This document shows positions 45,520 to 54,967 of a DNA stretch of 64,000 nt, one piece after another; the stretch's first letter is position 1, and each line of letters starts with the position of its first letter. The notes under the pieces are model-generated. The model worked only from the letters and a program-made list of their open reading frames with translations. It ran no database searches and was not told the origin of the DNA. The DNA comes from Marinomonas ostreistagni (GTDB lineage: Bacteria; Pseudomonadota; Gammaproteobacteria; Pseudomonadales; Marinomonadaceae): positions 496,001 to 560,000 of the forward strand of contig NZ_JAFEKF010000001.1 of NCBI RefSeq assembly GCF_016888445.1, written 5' to 3'. The position numbers and the translations under genes are program-made.

Positions 45520-45774
45520 GTGGGCATTTTTGAGTTTTTCAAAAGCAAAAAAGAGCCGAGTTCAGCATCGGTAGCAAAAGACCGTCTACAAATTATTGTG
45601 GCGCACGAACGCAGCCAGCGAACTCAGCCAGATTACTTGCCGCAAATGCAGCAAGAAATCATTGATGTGATTCGTAAATACGTTCAAGTGGAATCTGATG
45701 ATGTGCAGATTCAGCTGGACAACACCGACGATTGCTCGGTGCTGGAGCTAAATGTTACTTTGCCTGAAAAATAA
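45520..45774 (+). CDS. minE: Cell-division topological specificity factor MinE
   Basis: An 84-residue partner that drives MinD oscillation. The anti-MinCD helix reads [15 protein letters not shown], and the topological domain is the rest. The GTG at 45520 lies one base after the minD stop, with GGGG upstream. The length matches E. coli MinE (88). Confidence 0.94.
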   Translation: MGIFEFFKSKKEPSSASVAKDRLQIIVAHERSQRTQPDYLPQMQQEIIDVIRKYVQVESDDVQIQLDNTDDCSVLELNVTLPEK

Positions 45775-45788
45775 GCGGTAGAGTACGG

Positions 45789-45823
45789 CGCTGATAAGGG
45801 TTTGATGACGCTTATCAGCGTTT
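45789..45823 (+). terminator. Probable terminator of minCDE
   Basis: A 10-bp stem CGCTGATAAG with CTTATCAGCG around a 12-base loop, then TTT. The T-run is short, so it is probable rather than certain. Confidence 0.6.
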
Positions 45824-45833
45824 CCTATTAAGT

Positions 45834-45847
45834 TTGATTCTCATTTA
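45834..45847 (+). promoter_or_regulatory. Candidate FNR box upstream of the di-haem peroxidase
   Basis: TTGATTCTCATTTA matches TTGAT-N4-ATCAA at 8 of 10 positions. A good -10 TATCAT follows at 45872-45877, about 2 bases off ideal class II spacing. The same stretch also partly resembles a Fur box. Di-haem peroxidases are FNR/Anr-regulated in several relatives. Confidence 0.4.
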
Positions 45848-45903
45848 TTTACGAGCTTTCTGATTAAGGTGTATCATACGGCCTTCTGTTGTAAGGGTGG
45901 CTT

Positions 45904-47091
45904 ATGAAACGCACTGTCTCTTCTTTTTCTCTCATTGCTGTTCTAGCGTTGGCGGGCTGTAGTCAAGGTCCACAAGAGCTAGCCATTGAATCCTCATCCG
46001 CTGATCGTAAGCAAGACTTACCGGTCGCCTTGGACCATCCTAAGGCGCAACTGGGTAGCCAGCTGTTTTTTGATGTAAACCTTTCCAAGCATCGTAATCA
46101 GTCGTGTGCGAGCTGTCATGACATCGGTCGTGCGTTTACGGATGGGCGTCAGGCGGTTGATTTGGGCGCAGTATCATTAGGAAGTGATGATCACTCCCAC
46201 GGCGAGCGCAATACGCCGACTGCGAGCTACGCTGCACTGACACCAGCATTTCATAAAATGGCAAATGGCGAATACCGTGGTGGCCAATTTTTAGATGGCC
46301 GTGCGGCAAACTTAGCCGAGCAGGCGGGTGGGCCTTTTGTGAATCCAGTGGAAATGCAGATGGACAGTGAGGCGGCTGTGGTCAGTCGCGTGCTAGAAAA
46401 TCCAGCCTATCAAGCCATGTTTGAAAAGCTTTACGGTGAAGATATCTGGGAGCAGAAAGATAAGGCGTTCAATGCTGTGACCGATGCCATTGCGCATTTT
46501 GAGCAAACTGAATTATTTATGCCGTTTGACTCAAAATATGATCGTGTCATGCGTGGCGAAGACACTTTTACGCCTGAGGAAGAGTTGGGGCGTACTTTAT
46601 TCTTCTCGCAACAGTTCACTAACTGTAATTCTTGCCATCAGCTCAACTCGTCACCTTTTGCCGAGCGTGAGACGTTTACCAATTACGAGTACCGCAATAT
46701 CGGTGTGCCAGCGAACCCCGAATTGGCATTAGCGACCCAAGATGAAGGTTTGTTTGATAATCCGTTGGTGGAGGATCCTGCTCAGCGTGGTAAATTCAAA
46801 GTGCCGACTCTGCGTAATGTGGCGGTCACAGGTCCTTACATGCATAACGGGGTGTTTAAAGATTTACGCACAGTGGTGTTGTTCTATGATCAATACAATA
46901 ACCCAATGCGCAAGATTAACCCTGAAACAGGCGAGCCTTGGGCGCCAGCAGAGGTGCCTGAAAATATTGATTTAGAAACATTAGAGATCGGTCCGCCACT
47001 GGAAAATCGTCGCGTGGATGCCATTGTGGCGTTTCTTAAGACCCTGACTGATAAGCGTTACGAGCCACTTTTAGACGCGCAACAGAACTAA
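45904..47091 (+). CDS. Di-haem cytochrome c peroxidase / MauG-family lipoprotein
   Basis: A 395-residue protein with a lipoprotein signal peptide ending at LAGC (C19 lipidated). Two c-type haem sites are CASCH (68-72) and CNSCH (241-245). The sequence follows the CcpA/MauG family, with GPYMHNGVF near the distal end. It probably reduces H2O2 at the outer-membrane or periplasmic face using cytochrome c. Lipid anchoring is less common than soluble CcpA. A hairpin follows the stop. Confidence 0.9.
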   Translation: MKRTVSSFSLIAVLALAGCSQGPQELAIESSSADRKQDLPVALDHPKAQLGSQLFFDVNLSKHRNQSCASCHDIGRAFTDGRQAVDLGAVSLGSDDHSHGERNTPTASYAALTPAFHKMANGEYRGGQFLDGRAANLAEQAGGPFVNPVEMQMDSEAAVVSRVLENPAYQAMFEKLYGEDIWEQKDKAFNAVTDAIAHFEQTELFMPFDSKYDRVMRGEDTFTPEEELGRTLFFSQQFTNCNSCHQLNSSPFAERETFTNYEYRNIGVPANPELALATQDEGLFDNPLVEDPAQRGKFKVPTLRNVAVTGPYMHNGVFKDLRTVVLFYDQYNNPMRKINPETGEPWAPAEVPENIDLETLEIGPPLENRRVDAIVAFLKTLTDKRYEPLLDAQQN

Positions 47092-47113
47092 CCCTCCCGC
47101 CCGCCTTAAGCGC

Positions 47114-47149
47114 GCCAGCCTGCACATTGTTTCCCAGTGCTAGGCTGGC
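47114..47149 (+). terminator. Hairpin after the di-haem peroxidase gene
   Basis: An 8-bp outer stem (GCCAGCCT with AGGCTGGC) continues into GCAC/GTGC with a single bulged T. The following bases are ATTGTTT, so the T-run is imperfect. Confidence 0.55.
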
Positions 47150-47206
47150 ATTGTTTAGCCCGATTCATTACATTCGTAGAGTTATAGTAAACTCTGAAAG
47201 GAATGT

Positions 47207-48265
47207 ATGTACATGAAATACAGTCAATTAGGTCGTACTGGGATTGATGTCTCACGTGTTTGTCTTGGCTCGATGACATGGGGCAAACAAAACAACCAAA
47301 AAGATGCTGATCAGCAAATCGAATACGCTTTAGAGCAGGGCGTTAATTTTATCGATACGGCTGAAATGTATGCCATTCCGCCAACCCCTGATACGTATGG
47401 CAAAACTGAAGCGATCATCGGTGACTGGTTGTCACGCAACGAGCAGCGCCGTGAGGATGTTGTATTGGCGACAAAAATTGCGGGTAATGGCTTGTCTTGG
47501 GTGCGTGATGGCGGTGATGTCACGGCTGAGGCTGTGTTGGCTGCGGTTGAAGATTCGCTAAAGCGCTTGCAGACTGATTACATCGATCTCTATCAAATCC
47601 ATTGGCCTAATCGCACGTCACCGCATTTCGCCAAGCATTGGCCAGGTCGTCTAACGTTTTCGGAGGTAGATGCGACCCAGCAGTCCGCGCAGATGTTGGA
47701 AATTTTACAGGCGCTGGATGAGTGTGTGAAAGCAGGTAAGATTCGTCACTTCGGCTTATCTAATGAAACACCATGGGGTATTAATGAATACGTACGCCTA
47801 AGTGAGCAGCACGGTTTGCCGCGTGTGGCATCGATTCAGAACGAATTCAGCTTGTTGCATGCTAAAGACTGGCCTTACCTGATTGAAAACTGTATCCACC
47901 AAGATGTGGCTTATTTGCCTTGGTCACCTTTGGCGGCAGGTGCTTTATCAGGCAAATACTTGGATGGTGCGCGTCCAGAGGGCGCGCGTTGGACGATGGT
48001 GCAGCGTAATGGTTTGTTCCGTGATACAGAGGCTGCGAACGCCGCGATCAAAGCGTATAAGGATATTGCTCAAGCGCACGGCTTAACGGCTTCGCAATTG
48101 GCTTTGGCGTGGGTGGATCAAGTAGATGGTGTTACATCCACTATCATTGGTGCGACCAAGCTTGCGCAGCTTGAGGAAGATATTAAAGCGTTTGATGTGC
48201 GGTTAAGTGATGAGGTGTTAGAGCAGGTAGGGCAGGTATTTAGGCAGTACCCTTCACCTTACTAA
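47207..48265 (+). CDS. NADP(H)-dependent aldo-keto reductase (Tas family)
   Basis: A 352-residue aldo-keto reductase. GSMTWGKQNN, NFIDTAEMYAIPP (with the catalytic Asp and Tyr), VLATKIAGN (Lys) and YQIHWPN (His) give the tetrad. This matches the Tas/YajO-like group. The ATG at 47207 is 4 bases from GAAAGGA; an in-frame ATG at 47213 is an alternative. The substrate is unknown. A terminator follows. Confidence 0.92.
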   Translation: MYMKYSQLGRTGIDVSRVCLGSMTWGKQNNQKDADQQIEYALEQGVNFIDTAEMYAIPPTPDTYGKTEAIIGDWLSRNEQRREDVVLATKIAGNGLSWVRDGGDVTAEAVLAAVEDSLKRLQTDYIDLYQIHWPNRTSPHFAKHWPGRLTFSEVDATQQSAQMLEILQALDECVKAGKIRHFGLSNETPWGINEYVRLSEQHGLPRVASIQNEFSLLHAKDWPYLIENCIHQDVAYLPWSPLAAGALSGKYLDGARPEGARWTMVQRNGLFRDTEAANAAIKAYKDIAQAHGLTASQLALAWVDQVDGVTSTIIGATKLAQLEEDIKAFDVRLSDEVLEQVGQVFRQYPSPY

Positions 48266-48282
48266 CAGCTATATTGAGGTAT

Positions 48283-48311
48283 AAAAAAACCCGGCATAAG
48301 CCGGGTTTTTT
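48283..48311. terminator. Bidirectional terminator between aldo-keto reductase and fusA-like gene
   Basis: Stem AAAAAACCCGGC with GCCGGGTTTTTT around a four-base loop, serving the two convergent genes. Confidence 0.85.
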
Positions 48312-48332
48312 GTAACGGTTAGAAAGAGTGAA

Positions 48333-50423
48333 TTACTTCTCTTCTTTCTTCGCTTTAGCTGCTTCGATAACTGCTTCAGCAACGTTCGCAGGACATGGAG
48401 AGTAGTGAGAGAACTCCATAGAGAACTGACCACGGCCAGAAGTGATAGTACGTAGGTGACCGATGTATCCGAACATTTCAGATAGAGGTACTTCACCTTT
48501 GATACGTACGCCAGTTAGGCCAGCTTCTTGGTCTTTGATCATACCGCGACGACGGTTCAAGTCACCGATTACGTCACCTACGTTGTCCTCTGGAGAGAAC
48601 ACGTCAACCTTCATAACAGGCTCTAGAAGTTGAGCGCCTGCTTTCGGGATAGACTGGCGGAATGCGCCTTTCGCTGCGATTTCGAATGCTACTGCAGACG
48701 AGTCAACTGCGTGGTAGCCACCGTCGAATAGTTCAACTTCTACGTCAAGAACTGGGTAGCCCGCAAGCACACCTTCTTCCATCATAGACTTGAAGCCTTT
48801 CTCAACTGCAGGCCAGAATTCTTTCGGTACGTTACCACCTACAACTGTAGAAGAGAACGTGAAGCCAGAACCTTGCTCGCCTGGTTTGATGCGGTAATCG
48901 ATCTTACCGAACTGACCAGAACCACCAGATTGTTTCTTGTGCGTGTAGCTGTCTTCAACTTCTTTCGTGATTGTCTCACGGTAAGCTACTTGTGGCTGAC
49001 CTACGATTAGGTCTACGCCGTAGGTACGCTTCAAGATGTCAACTTTGATGTCTAGGTGAAGCTCACCCATACCTTTAAGGATGGTTTCGCCAGATTCTTC
49101 GTCAGTTTCAACTTGGAAAGATGGATCTTCTGCAACCATTTTACCGATCGCGATACCCATTTTCTCCATACCAGATTTATCTTTAGGCTGTACAGCGATA
49201 GAGATTACTGGTTCTGGGAAGATCATTGCTTCAAGTGTACATTCGTTCTTAGGATCACATAGAGTGTGACCAGTCTGAACGTTCTTCATACCTACAACCG
49301 CGATGATGTCACCAGCTTGTGCTGAAGTGATTTCGTTACGGTCGTCTGCCTGCATTTCAACCATACGGCCGATACGCTCAGTTTTACCTGTTGCAGAGTT
49401 AAGGATCGTATCACCTTTGTTCATCTTACCTGAGTAGATACGGATGAAGGTTAGGGCGCCGAAACGGTCGTCCATGATCTTAAATGCAAGGGCACGTAGA
49501 GGCTCGTCTGCAGAAACAGTTGCTACTTCACCAGTAGGCTCGCCAGTTTCTTTGTCAGTTAGCTCTTGTGGGTCAACTTCTGTTGGGTTTGGTAGGTAGT
49601 CTACTACCGCATCAAGAACAAGTTGCATGCCTTTGTTTTTGAATGCAGAACCACAGTAAGTTGGGAAGAATGCAAGGTCACGAGTACCTTTACGGATACA
49701 ACGTTTGATCTCTTCTTCAGTTGGCTCTTCACCTTCTTCAAGGTAAGCCATCATTAGGTCTTCGTCTTGCTCAAGCGCAGTTTCCATCAGGATTTCGCGG
49801 TATTCAGCAGCTTTGTCGACCATATCCGCAGGGATATCAGTGATTTCGTAGTTTTCAGGAAGACCAGTGTCATCCCATACGTATGCTTTTTGAGTAAGAA
49901 CGTCAACAACACCAACGAACTGATCTTCTTCACCGATCGGCAGAGTCATAACTAGAGGCGTTGCAGCCAATACTTTTTTAACTTGCTCAACTACACGGTA
50001 GAAGTTAGCACCTAGACGGTCTAGTTTGTTAACGAAGATGATACGAGCTACTTCTGACTCGTTCGCGTAACGCCAGTTAGTTTCTGATTGTGGTTCTACA
50101 CCACCAGAACCACAGAATACACCGATGCCGCCATCCAATACTTTCAAAGAACGGTATACTTCAACTGTGAAGTCAACGTGTCCAGGAGTATCGATAACGT
50201 TTAGGCGGTGGTTTTTCCACTCACAAGTTACGGCAGCAGACTGGATAGTAATACCGCGCTCTGCTTCTTGTTCCATGAAGTCTGTAGTTGATTCACCGTC
50301 GTGTACTTCACCAGTCTTGTGGATCTTACCGGTAAGCTTAAGGATACGTTCAGTTGTGGTCGTTTTACCCGCGTCAACGTGGGCAAAAATACCGATGTTT
50401 CTGTAAAGTGATAAGTCAGCCAT
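48333..50423 (-). CDS. fusA: Elongation factor G, stand-alone (second-copy type)
   Basis: A 696-residue translational GTPase that moves tRNA and mRNA through the ribosome or recycles it. P-loop [12 protein letters not shown], switch region [17 protein letters not shown] and NKLDR are intact, and domains II-V follow. The N-terminus [20 protein letters not shown] and its position away from rpsL-rpsG-tuf suggest the second EF-G paralogue. It is transcribed alone, with a long leader. The exact functional split cannot be read here. Confidence 0.9.
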   Translation of the reverse strand: MADLSLYRNIGIFAHVDAGKTTTTERILKLTGKIHKTGEVHDGESTTDFMEQEAERGITIQSAAVTCEWKNHRLNVIDTPGHVDFTVEVYRSLKVLDGGIGVFCGSGGVEPQSETNWRYANESEVARIIFVNKLDRLGANFYRVVEQVKKVLAATPLVMTLPIGEEDQFVGVVDVLTQKAYVWDDTGLPENYEITDIPADMVDKAAEYREILMETALEQDEDLMMAYLEEGEEPTEEEIKRCIRKGTRDLAFFPTYCGSAFKNKGMQLVLDAVVDYLPNPTEVDPQELTDKETGEPTGEVATVSADEPLRALAFKIMDDRFGALTFIRIYSGKMNKGDTILNSATGKTERIGRMVEMQADDRNEITSAQAGDIIAVVGMKNVQTGHTLCDPKNECTLEAMIFPEPVISIAVQPKDKSGMEKMGIAIGKMVAEDPSFQVETDEESGETILKGMGELHLDIKVDILKRTYGVDLIVGQPQVAYRETITKEVEDSYTHKKQSGGSGQFGKIDYRIKPGEQGSGFTFSSTVVGGNVPKEFWPAVEKGFKSMMEEGVLAGYPVLDVEVELFDGGYHAVDSSAVAFEIAAKGAFRQSIPKAGAQLLEPVMKVDVFSPEDNVGDVIGDLNRRRGMIKDQEAGLTGVRIKGEVPLSEMFGYIGHLRTITSGRGQFSMEFSHYSPCPANVAEAVIEAAKAKKEEK

Positions 50424-50839
50424 TACATTACTCTAATAAGTGTAGGATGAATTGTTGGTATACAAGACTTCTATGCGAAGTAGTCAGGTATTGCGGCGTA
50501 TTCTATTATATTTTAATAGAGCAATAAAAGAGCTGTTTCTCTATGGTACGCCGATTTATGTGATTATTTGTCTTGCGGGTGCGATTGTGGTGTTGAAAAT
50601 GCCCTTAGGTTCGCTCGGTTTAGGGAGATGCTTATTTGTCTGTGGGCGTTTGGCGGCGGTGGGGCTCTTGCGATGCGATTTTAAGGCTTATGCTAAGTCT
50701 CGGATTTTTAGGCGAATTTAGAGCGATGGTGCGCTTCTGTTTGGATTAGTCGGGGCAAGCGACTCTATCTTGGAGTCAAGATTAAAAAAGGGCGGCCAAA
50801 GCCACCCTTTTATAAGATTGGTGCGATTAAGCGATTGGT
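50424..50839. other. Leader/intergenic region upstream of the EF-G gene
   Basis: About 416 bases between two minus-strand genes. A perfect TATAAT at 50510-50505 (minus strand) is a likely -10 for the EF-G gene, giving a leader of about 75 bases. An in-frame plus-strand stretch of 89 codons at 50452-50721 lacks a ribosome site and I do not accept it. A terminator for the SH3 gene lies at its right end. Confidence 0.55.
50784..50811 (-). terminator. Terminator after the SH3-domain gene
   Basis: Stem AAAAGGGNGGC paired with its complement, with one internal mismatch, around a four-base loop. On the minus strand six T follow. Confidence 0.75.
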
Positions 50840-51505
50840 TTACCAAGAACTTGAAGACACTTTCTTTTTACGAGATAGTGGGAAGACTAGACCTAAAATA
50901 CCGCCAAGTAATAGTGTGCCTGCACCGATCATAAACCAGCGCTGTTCAATGGATGAGCTTAACTTATCATTTTGCTGCTGAAGGTTGTCGACTTGCTGTT
51001 GCAATGACTGAATCTGATAGTGTGACTCTTCATTGGCCGAGACGATGGCATTGGCTTTTTGTGCCAGCTCAGATACATCGGCAAGTTGTTCTTCAAGTGC
51101 TTCGCGTTGGCTAGTAAGCGATTCGACCGATTGTGTCAGCTCGTTGTTGGTTTGCTGTCTCTGGTTGAGTGCTTCTTCAGCTTCAGCTTCCGCTTCTTTG
51201 GCTTGTGTCAGTTGCTGCTGTAAGTAGACCAACTGGTCGCGGCTCACGCGATCTTGGCTGATGAAATAATCAGGTAGCCAGCCTTCGTTGCCTTCAGGGG
51301 TGCGTACTTTGATATAGCTGTCGCGTCGCTCTAAGACTGTTAGTGGTGTGCCACTTTTGATGCCGCGTTCCGTGGCGCGTGTGCTATTACTCATGCCTTC
51401 GCGAATCGCGACAAACTGGATGTCAGAAACGTAGACGGTTTCAGCGTAGGCGGAAGTTAATATGCAGAAAGATGCTGTGATTCCGTACAGAAAGTGTTTA
51501 AACAC
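50840..51505 (-). CDS. SH3-domain protein with coiled coil and C-terminal anchor (TIGR04211 type)
   Basis: A 221-residue envelope protein. A signal peptide (about 1-22) is followed by an SH3b domain (about 25-90, with VYVSDIQFVAIREG and GNEGWLPDYF). A coiled coil (about 100-185) and a C-terminal membrane helix (about 192-212, GAGTLLLGGILGLVFPL) end in a basic tail. It matches the TIGR04211 architecture. The GTG at 51505 is preferred because AAAGGG lies at a good distance; a TTG six codons upstream is the alternative. Confidence 0.82.
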   Translation of the reverse strand: MFKHFLYGITASFCILTSAYAETVYVSDIQFVAIREGMSNSTRATERGIKSGTPLTVLERRDSYIKVRTPEGNEGWLPDYFISQDRVSRDQLVYLQQQLTQAKEAEAEAEEALNQRQQTNNELTQSVESLTSQREALEEQLADVSELAQKANAIVSANEESHYQIQSLQQQVDNLQQQNDKLSSSIEQRWFMIGAGTLLLGGILGLVFPLSRKKKVSSSSW

Positions 51506-51620
51506 GTGGAGACCCTTTAACAATCAATTACTTGTATTATCACAATAACTCTACTACCAAAGAAGAGCAACTGATCTATGGTCTATGTGGCGTGTGGTTT
51601 TTGTCAATAAGTCGTAAAAC

Positions 51621-51650
51621 AAAAAAACGCGACCGAAGTCGCGTTTTTAA
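51621..51650 (-). terminator. Terminator after sodB
   Basis: An 11-bp stem AAAAACGCGAC with GTCGCGTTTTT. On the minus strand the loop is the stable TTCG tetraloop and seven T follow. Confidence 0.88.
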
Positions 51651-51668
51651 AACGATTAAGCAAGTTGC

Positions 51669-52253
51669 TTAGGCTGCGAAATTTGCTGCTGCAAAATCCC
51701 AGTTTGCTAGTGCCCAGAAACCTTTTAGGTAATCAGGACGTACGTTGCGGTAATCGATGTAGTAAGCGTGTTCCCAAAGGTCAACAGTGATTAGTGCTGT
51801 TTGGCCGTTAGTCATTGGTGTGCCAGCGTTGCTAGTGTTTACGATTTCGATAGAACCGTCAGCGTTTTTCACCAACCAAGTCCAGCAAGAACCGAAGTTG
51901 TTCACTGCTTTGTCGTTGAACTCTTCTTGGAATGCTTCGAAAGAGCCCCACTTAGCGTTGATTGCGTCAGCAAGTGCGCCAGTTGGTTGGCCGCCACCAT
52001 TTGGGCTTAGGCTGTTCCAGAAGAACGTGTGGTTCCAGATTTGCGCAGCGTTGTTGAATACTGGGCCAGCAGGAGCAGATGTGATGATCTCTTCTAGCGT
52101 TTTGCCTTCGTACTCAGAGCCAGGAACAAGGCCGTTAAGCTTTGTCACGTAAGTGTTGTGGTGCTTGCCGTAATGGTACTCAAGTGTTTCTTGAGACATG
52201 TGCGGTTGTAGGGCGTCTTTTGCGTAAGGTAGAGCTGGTAGTTCAAAAGCCAT
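51669..52253 (-). CDS. sodB: Iron superoxide dismutase
   Basis: A 194-residue cytosolic enzyme that removes superoxide. The FeSOD signature [17 protein letters not shown] and [13 protein letters not shown] (metal ligands Asp and His) are present. The ATG at 52253 follows AAGGAGAAA and gives the usual N-terminus [10 protein letters not shown]; upstream in-frame codons are not part of the protein. Confidence 0.97.
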   Translation of the reverse strand: MAFELPALPYAKDALQPHMSQETLEYHYGKHHNTYVTKLNGLVPGSEYEGKTLEEIITSAPAGPVFNNAAQIWNHTFFWNSLSPNGGGQPTGALADAINAKWGSFEAFQEEFNDKAVNNFGSCWTWLVKNADGSIEIVNTSNAGTPMTNGQTALITVDLWEHAYYIDYRNVRPDYLKGFWALANWDFAAANFAA

Positions 52254-52393
52254 TTCTTTTCTCCTTGCTTTTTTGTAATGAAAAGTGCTTGTGATCAAGC
52301 AGTTAATGGTGCTTATATAGTAGCATCGAACTTTTGAATATTATATTCCTTCTGTTTGTGTGGTTATTTATTTCATAGTTATTCAAAAATGTA

Positions 52394-53323
52394 GTGGCTG
52401 AACTCGCTATGCGCAAAGAAGATGAAGTTGAAATTCCAAGCTTAACGCTTGATGACGACGAATTGAATCAACACGCTTCAGGAACCACTGAAGCCCCCGT
52501 CAAGGCCAAGCGCCGTCTTAACCCACCGCCAGCAACGCGACCACAGGCGACCGCAAAAGCAAAGCGCCCCAGTTTATTTGGGGTCTATTTCATATTGCTA
52601 ATTGTGCTCGCTCTAATGGGGGCTGGAGGTTATTGGTTATGGATGCAAAATCAACAGCTCAAGGCACAATTGCTCGGTGCTCAAGGGCAGATTGAACAGC
52701 TGGATAGCCAATTAGTTGAAACAGGCGAATCGGCTGATGCGCTAGGCAGTAGTGTTGAAGAAACGCTGGCCAATCATGACAGTGAAATTCGTAAATTATG
52801 GGCCGTGGCTTATGATCGCAATCGTACCGCGATTGCTGAGCAGTCAGAGTCTGTAAAAGCTCTTGAAGAGCGCGTCGCCCAGCTACGTGAGTCCCTGTCG
52901 ACTCAGTCGAAATTGGTGGCAGTACAAGGGGATGCCTTTAATGAGATTGAAGATGGTTACAATCGTTTAGTCGACACTGTTGCACAAGTTGAAGAGCAGC
53001 AATCAGGGCAATCAGAAACTCTGTCATCCCTAACAGAGGCTAAAACAGAGCAGCAACAGCAAGTGTCACGTATTAATAGTCGTCTTGATCAAATGGCAGA
53101 GCGGCTTGCTGGTCTCGATGGTCGTGTTCGTGCTTTGGGGTCCGAAGTGCAGGCCTTGGGTGCCACACCAAATTTGCCGGATGATTTAACTCGTCGCTTG
53201 GAGGCGAGCGAGGAGGCGATCGACTCCATTGATCAATTTAGGCCGCAGGTATTGCGTGAAATTAACAGTTTAAAATCGCAAGTACGCCAGTTGTCGTTAG
53301 AGGCTAGTCTTGGTGGCGGTTAA
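52394..53323 (+). CDS. Single-pass coiled-coil membrane protein of unknown function
   Basis: A 309-residue protein. A polar, Pro/Lys-rich cytoplasmic head (about 1-62) is followed by one membrane helix (about 63-83) and a long coiled coil (about 85-300). This resembles a signal-anchored periplasmic coiled-coil protein. A GTG at 52394 is used; an in-frame ATG at 52409 would be the alternative, and neither has a good ribosome site. I do not recognise the family. A hairpin follows the stop. Confidence 0.72.
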   Translation: MAELAMRKEDEVEIPSLTLDDDELNQHASGTTEAPVKAKRRLNPPPATRPQATAKAKRPSLFGVYFILLIVLALMGAGGYWLWMQNQQLKAQLLGAQGQIEQLDSQLVETGESADALGSSVEETLANHDSEIRKLWAVAYDRNRTAIAEQSESVKALEERVAQLRESLSTQSKLVAVQGDAFNEIEDGYNRLVDTVAQVEEQQSGQSETLSSLTEAKTEQQQQVSRINSRLDQMAERLAGLDGRVRALGSEVQALGATPNLPDDLTRRLEASEEAIDSIDQFRPQVLREINSLKSQVRQLSLEASLGGG

Positions 53324-53353
53324 CTAGATTATTGAGTTTTGATCTGCATCAAA

Positions 53354-53379
53354 GAAAGGCCGACTAACGTCGGCCTTTC
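53354..53379 (+). terminator. Hairpin terminator after the coiled-coil gene
   Basis: A 10-11-bp stem AAAGGCCGAC with GTCGGCCTTT around a TAAC loop. The T-run is short (TTTC), so it is moderately supported. Confidence 0.65.
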
Positions 53380-53453
53380 GCGTTTAAGGTAAGGAAAAAC
53401 AAGTCCGATTCGCTAGAATTCGCGCCATCGTAACTCCTCTATAAAGATTTATT

Positions 53454-54815
53454 ATGACCGAATTGCTTTCTCCCGCTGGTACGCTCAAAAACATGCGCTA
53501 CGCCTACGCTTACGGCGCCGATGCTGTCTATGCTGGCCAGCCACGTTATAGCTTGCGTGTACGCAACAACGATTTCACCATGGCCAATTTGGCGCAAGGT
53601 ATTGAAGAAGCGCATAGCCAAGGTAAAAAGCTCTATGTAGCAACCAACATTGCGCCGCACAACGCTAAGATTAAGACCTTTATCAAAGATATGGAGCCTG
53701 TCGTAGAGATGGGGCCAGATGCTTTGATCATGTCGGATCCTGGCTTGATGATGCTGATCAAAGAGAAATGGCCAGATATGCCGATTCACTTGTCGGTGCA
53801 GGCCAATGCTGTGAACTGGGCGACGGTTAAGTTTTGGCATAACTTTGGCCTTGAGCGCGTCATTCTATCGCGTGAATTGTCATTGGATGAGGTGGGTGAG
53901 ATTCGTCAGATGGTGCCAGAAATGGAGATCGAGACCTTTGTTCATGGCTCTTTGTGTATTGCGTATTCTGGACGTTGTTTGTTGTCGGGGTATTTTAATC
54001 GCCGTGATCCAAACCAAGGTACTTGCACCAACTCTTGTCGTTGGCAATACGATATGAAAGCCGCGGTGCAGGATGAGAACGGTGATATCGTGCCAGCAGA
54101 TGGTAGTCACCTTAAAGGCGTGCAGAACTTTGATCCGTCTGAATTCACTGCACCGACCCTTGGTGAAGGTAAGCCATTTGATGATGTGGTACTGCTGCGT
54201 GAGCAAGGGCGTGAAGGTGAGTTTATGCCGGCCTTTGAGGATGAGCACGGTACCTATATTATGAATAGCCGTGATCTGCGAGCGATTCAGCACGTCGAAA
54301 AGCTAATCGAGCTGGGTGTTCACTCGCTTAAAATTGAAGGTCGTACCAAATCACACTTTTATGCGGCTCGTACTGCTCAACTGTACCGTAAAGCGATTGA
54401 TGATGCGGTTCATGGGCAGCCATTTGATATGTCTTTGATGGATAAGTTAGAGGGCTTAGCGAACCGAGGTTACACCGAAGGCTTCTACCGTCGTCACGTG
54501 CACGATCAATATCAGAACTACCAATATGGTAACTCTATTTCGGATCGTCAGCAGTTTGTGGGTGAAATGCTCGACTGGAACAACGGCTGGCTGACCATTG
54601 ATGTCAAAAACCGCTTCAAGGTGGGTGATTCAATTGAGTTGATCACACCTAAAGGCAGTATGCTTTACAACATTGAAGCGATGGAAAACTTAAAAGGTCA
54701 GCCGATGGTGGTAGCGCCTGGATCTGGGCATAAAGTGCGCATCCCATTGCCATATCAGCCAGAGCAGCTTGAGCTTGGCTTGGTGATGCGCAATCTGCCT
54801 AACGGTCAGTCATAG
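53454..54815 (+). CDS. trhP: tRNA U34 hydroxylase TrhP (peptidase U32 family)
   Basis: A 453-residue cytosolic protein of the U32 family (YegQ). The signature EIETFVHGSLCIAYSGRCLLSGY and cysteines in TCTNSCRWQY are characteristic. E. coli TrhP takes part in prephenate-dependent 5-hydroxyuridine formation at tRNA position 34. Length matches YegQ. A terminator follows. Confidence 0.93.
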   Translation: MTELLSPAGTLKNMRYAYAYGADAVYAGQPRYSLRVRNNDFTMANLAQGIEEAHSQGKKLYVATNIAPHNAKIKTFIKDMEPVVEMGPDALIMSDPGLMMLIKEKWPDMPIHLSVQANAVNWATVKFWHNFGLERVILSRELSLDEVGEIRQMVPEMEIETFVHGSLCIAYSGRCLLSGYFNRRDPNQGTCTNSCRWQYDMKAAVQDENGDIVPADGSHLKGVQNFDPSEFTAPTLGEGKPFDDVVLLREQGREGEFMPAFEDEHGTYIMNSRDLRAIQHVEKLIELGVHSLKIEGRTKSHFYAARTAQLYRKAIDDAVHGQPFDMSLMDKLEGLANRGYTEGFYRRHVHDQYQNYQYGNSISDRQQFVGEMLDWNNGWLTIDVKNRFKVGDSIELITPKGSMLYNIEAMENLKGQPMVVAPGSGHKVRIPLPYQPEQLELGLVMRNLPNGQS

Positions 54816-54834
54816 TTAACTAATTTTAAGTTAT

Positions 54835-54863
54835 AAAAAAGGCTCTTCTTATGAGCCTTTTTT
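54835..54863 (+). terminator. Terminator after trhP
   Basis: Stem AAAAAAGGCTC with GAGCCTTTTTT around a seven-base loop, 20 bases after the stop. Confidence 0.85.
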
Positions 54864-54902
54864 AATATGTATATGACTCTAAAATCTAGTATTGCTAGTT
54901 TT

Positions 54903-54924
54903 TATAACTTTCTGGCATGTTATA
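54903..54924. promoter_or_regulatory. Inverted repeat upstream of cysD, candidate CysB site
   Basis: Arms TATAAC and GTTATA are separated by ten bases and lie 44 bases before the cysD ATG. The repeat has the size of a LysR-type operator, and CysB is the usual regulator of cysDN. A TATAGT -10-like element overlaps its right arm. Confidence 0.35.
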
Positions 54925-54967
54925 GTTAGCGAAATGCCGAAGCCTTTAAATATTTGGACGAGATAAT

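Noticed and set aside
50452-50721. 89-codon plus-strand frame upstream of the EF-G gene
   Set aside because: It starts at a TTG without a ribosome site, has a hydrophobic but irregular composition, and overlaps the EF-G promoter region.
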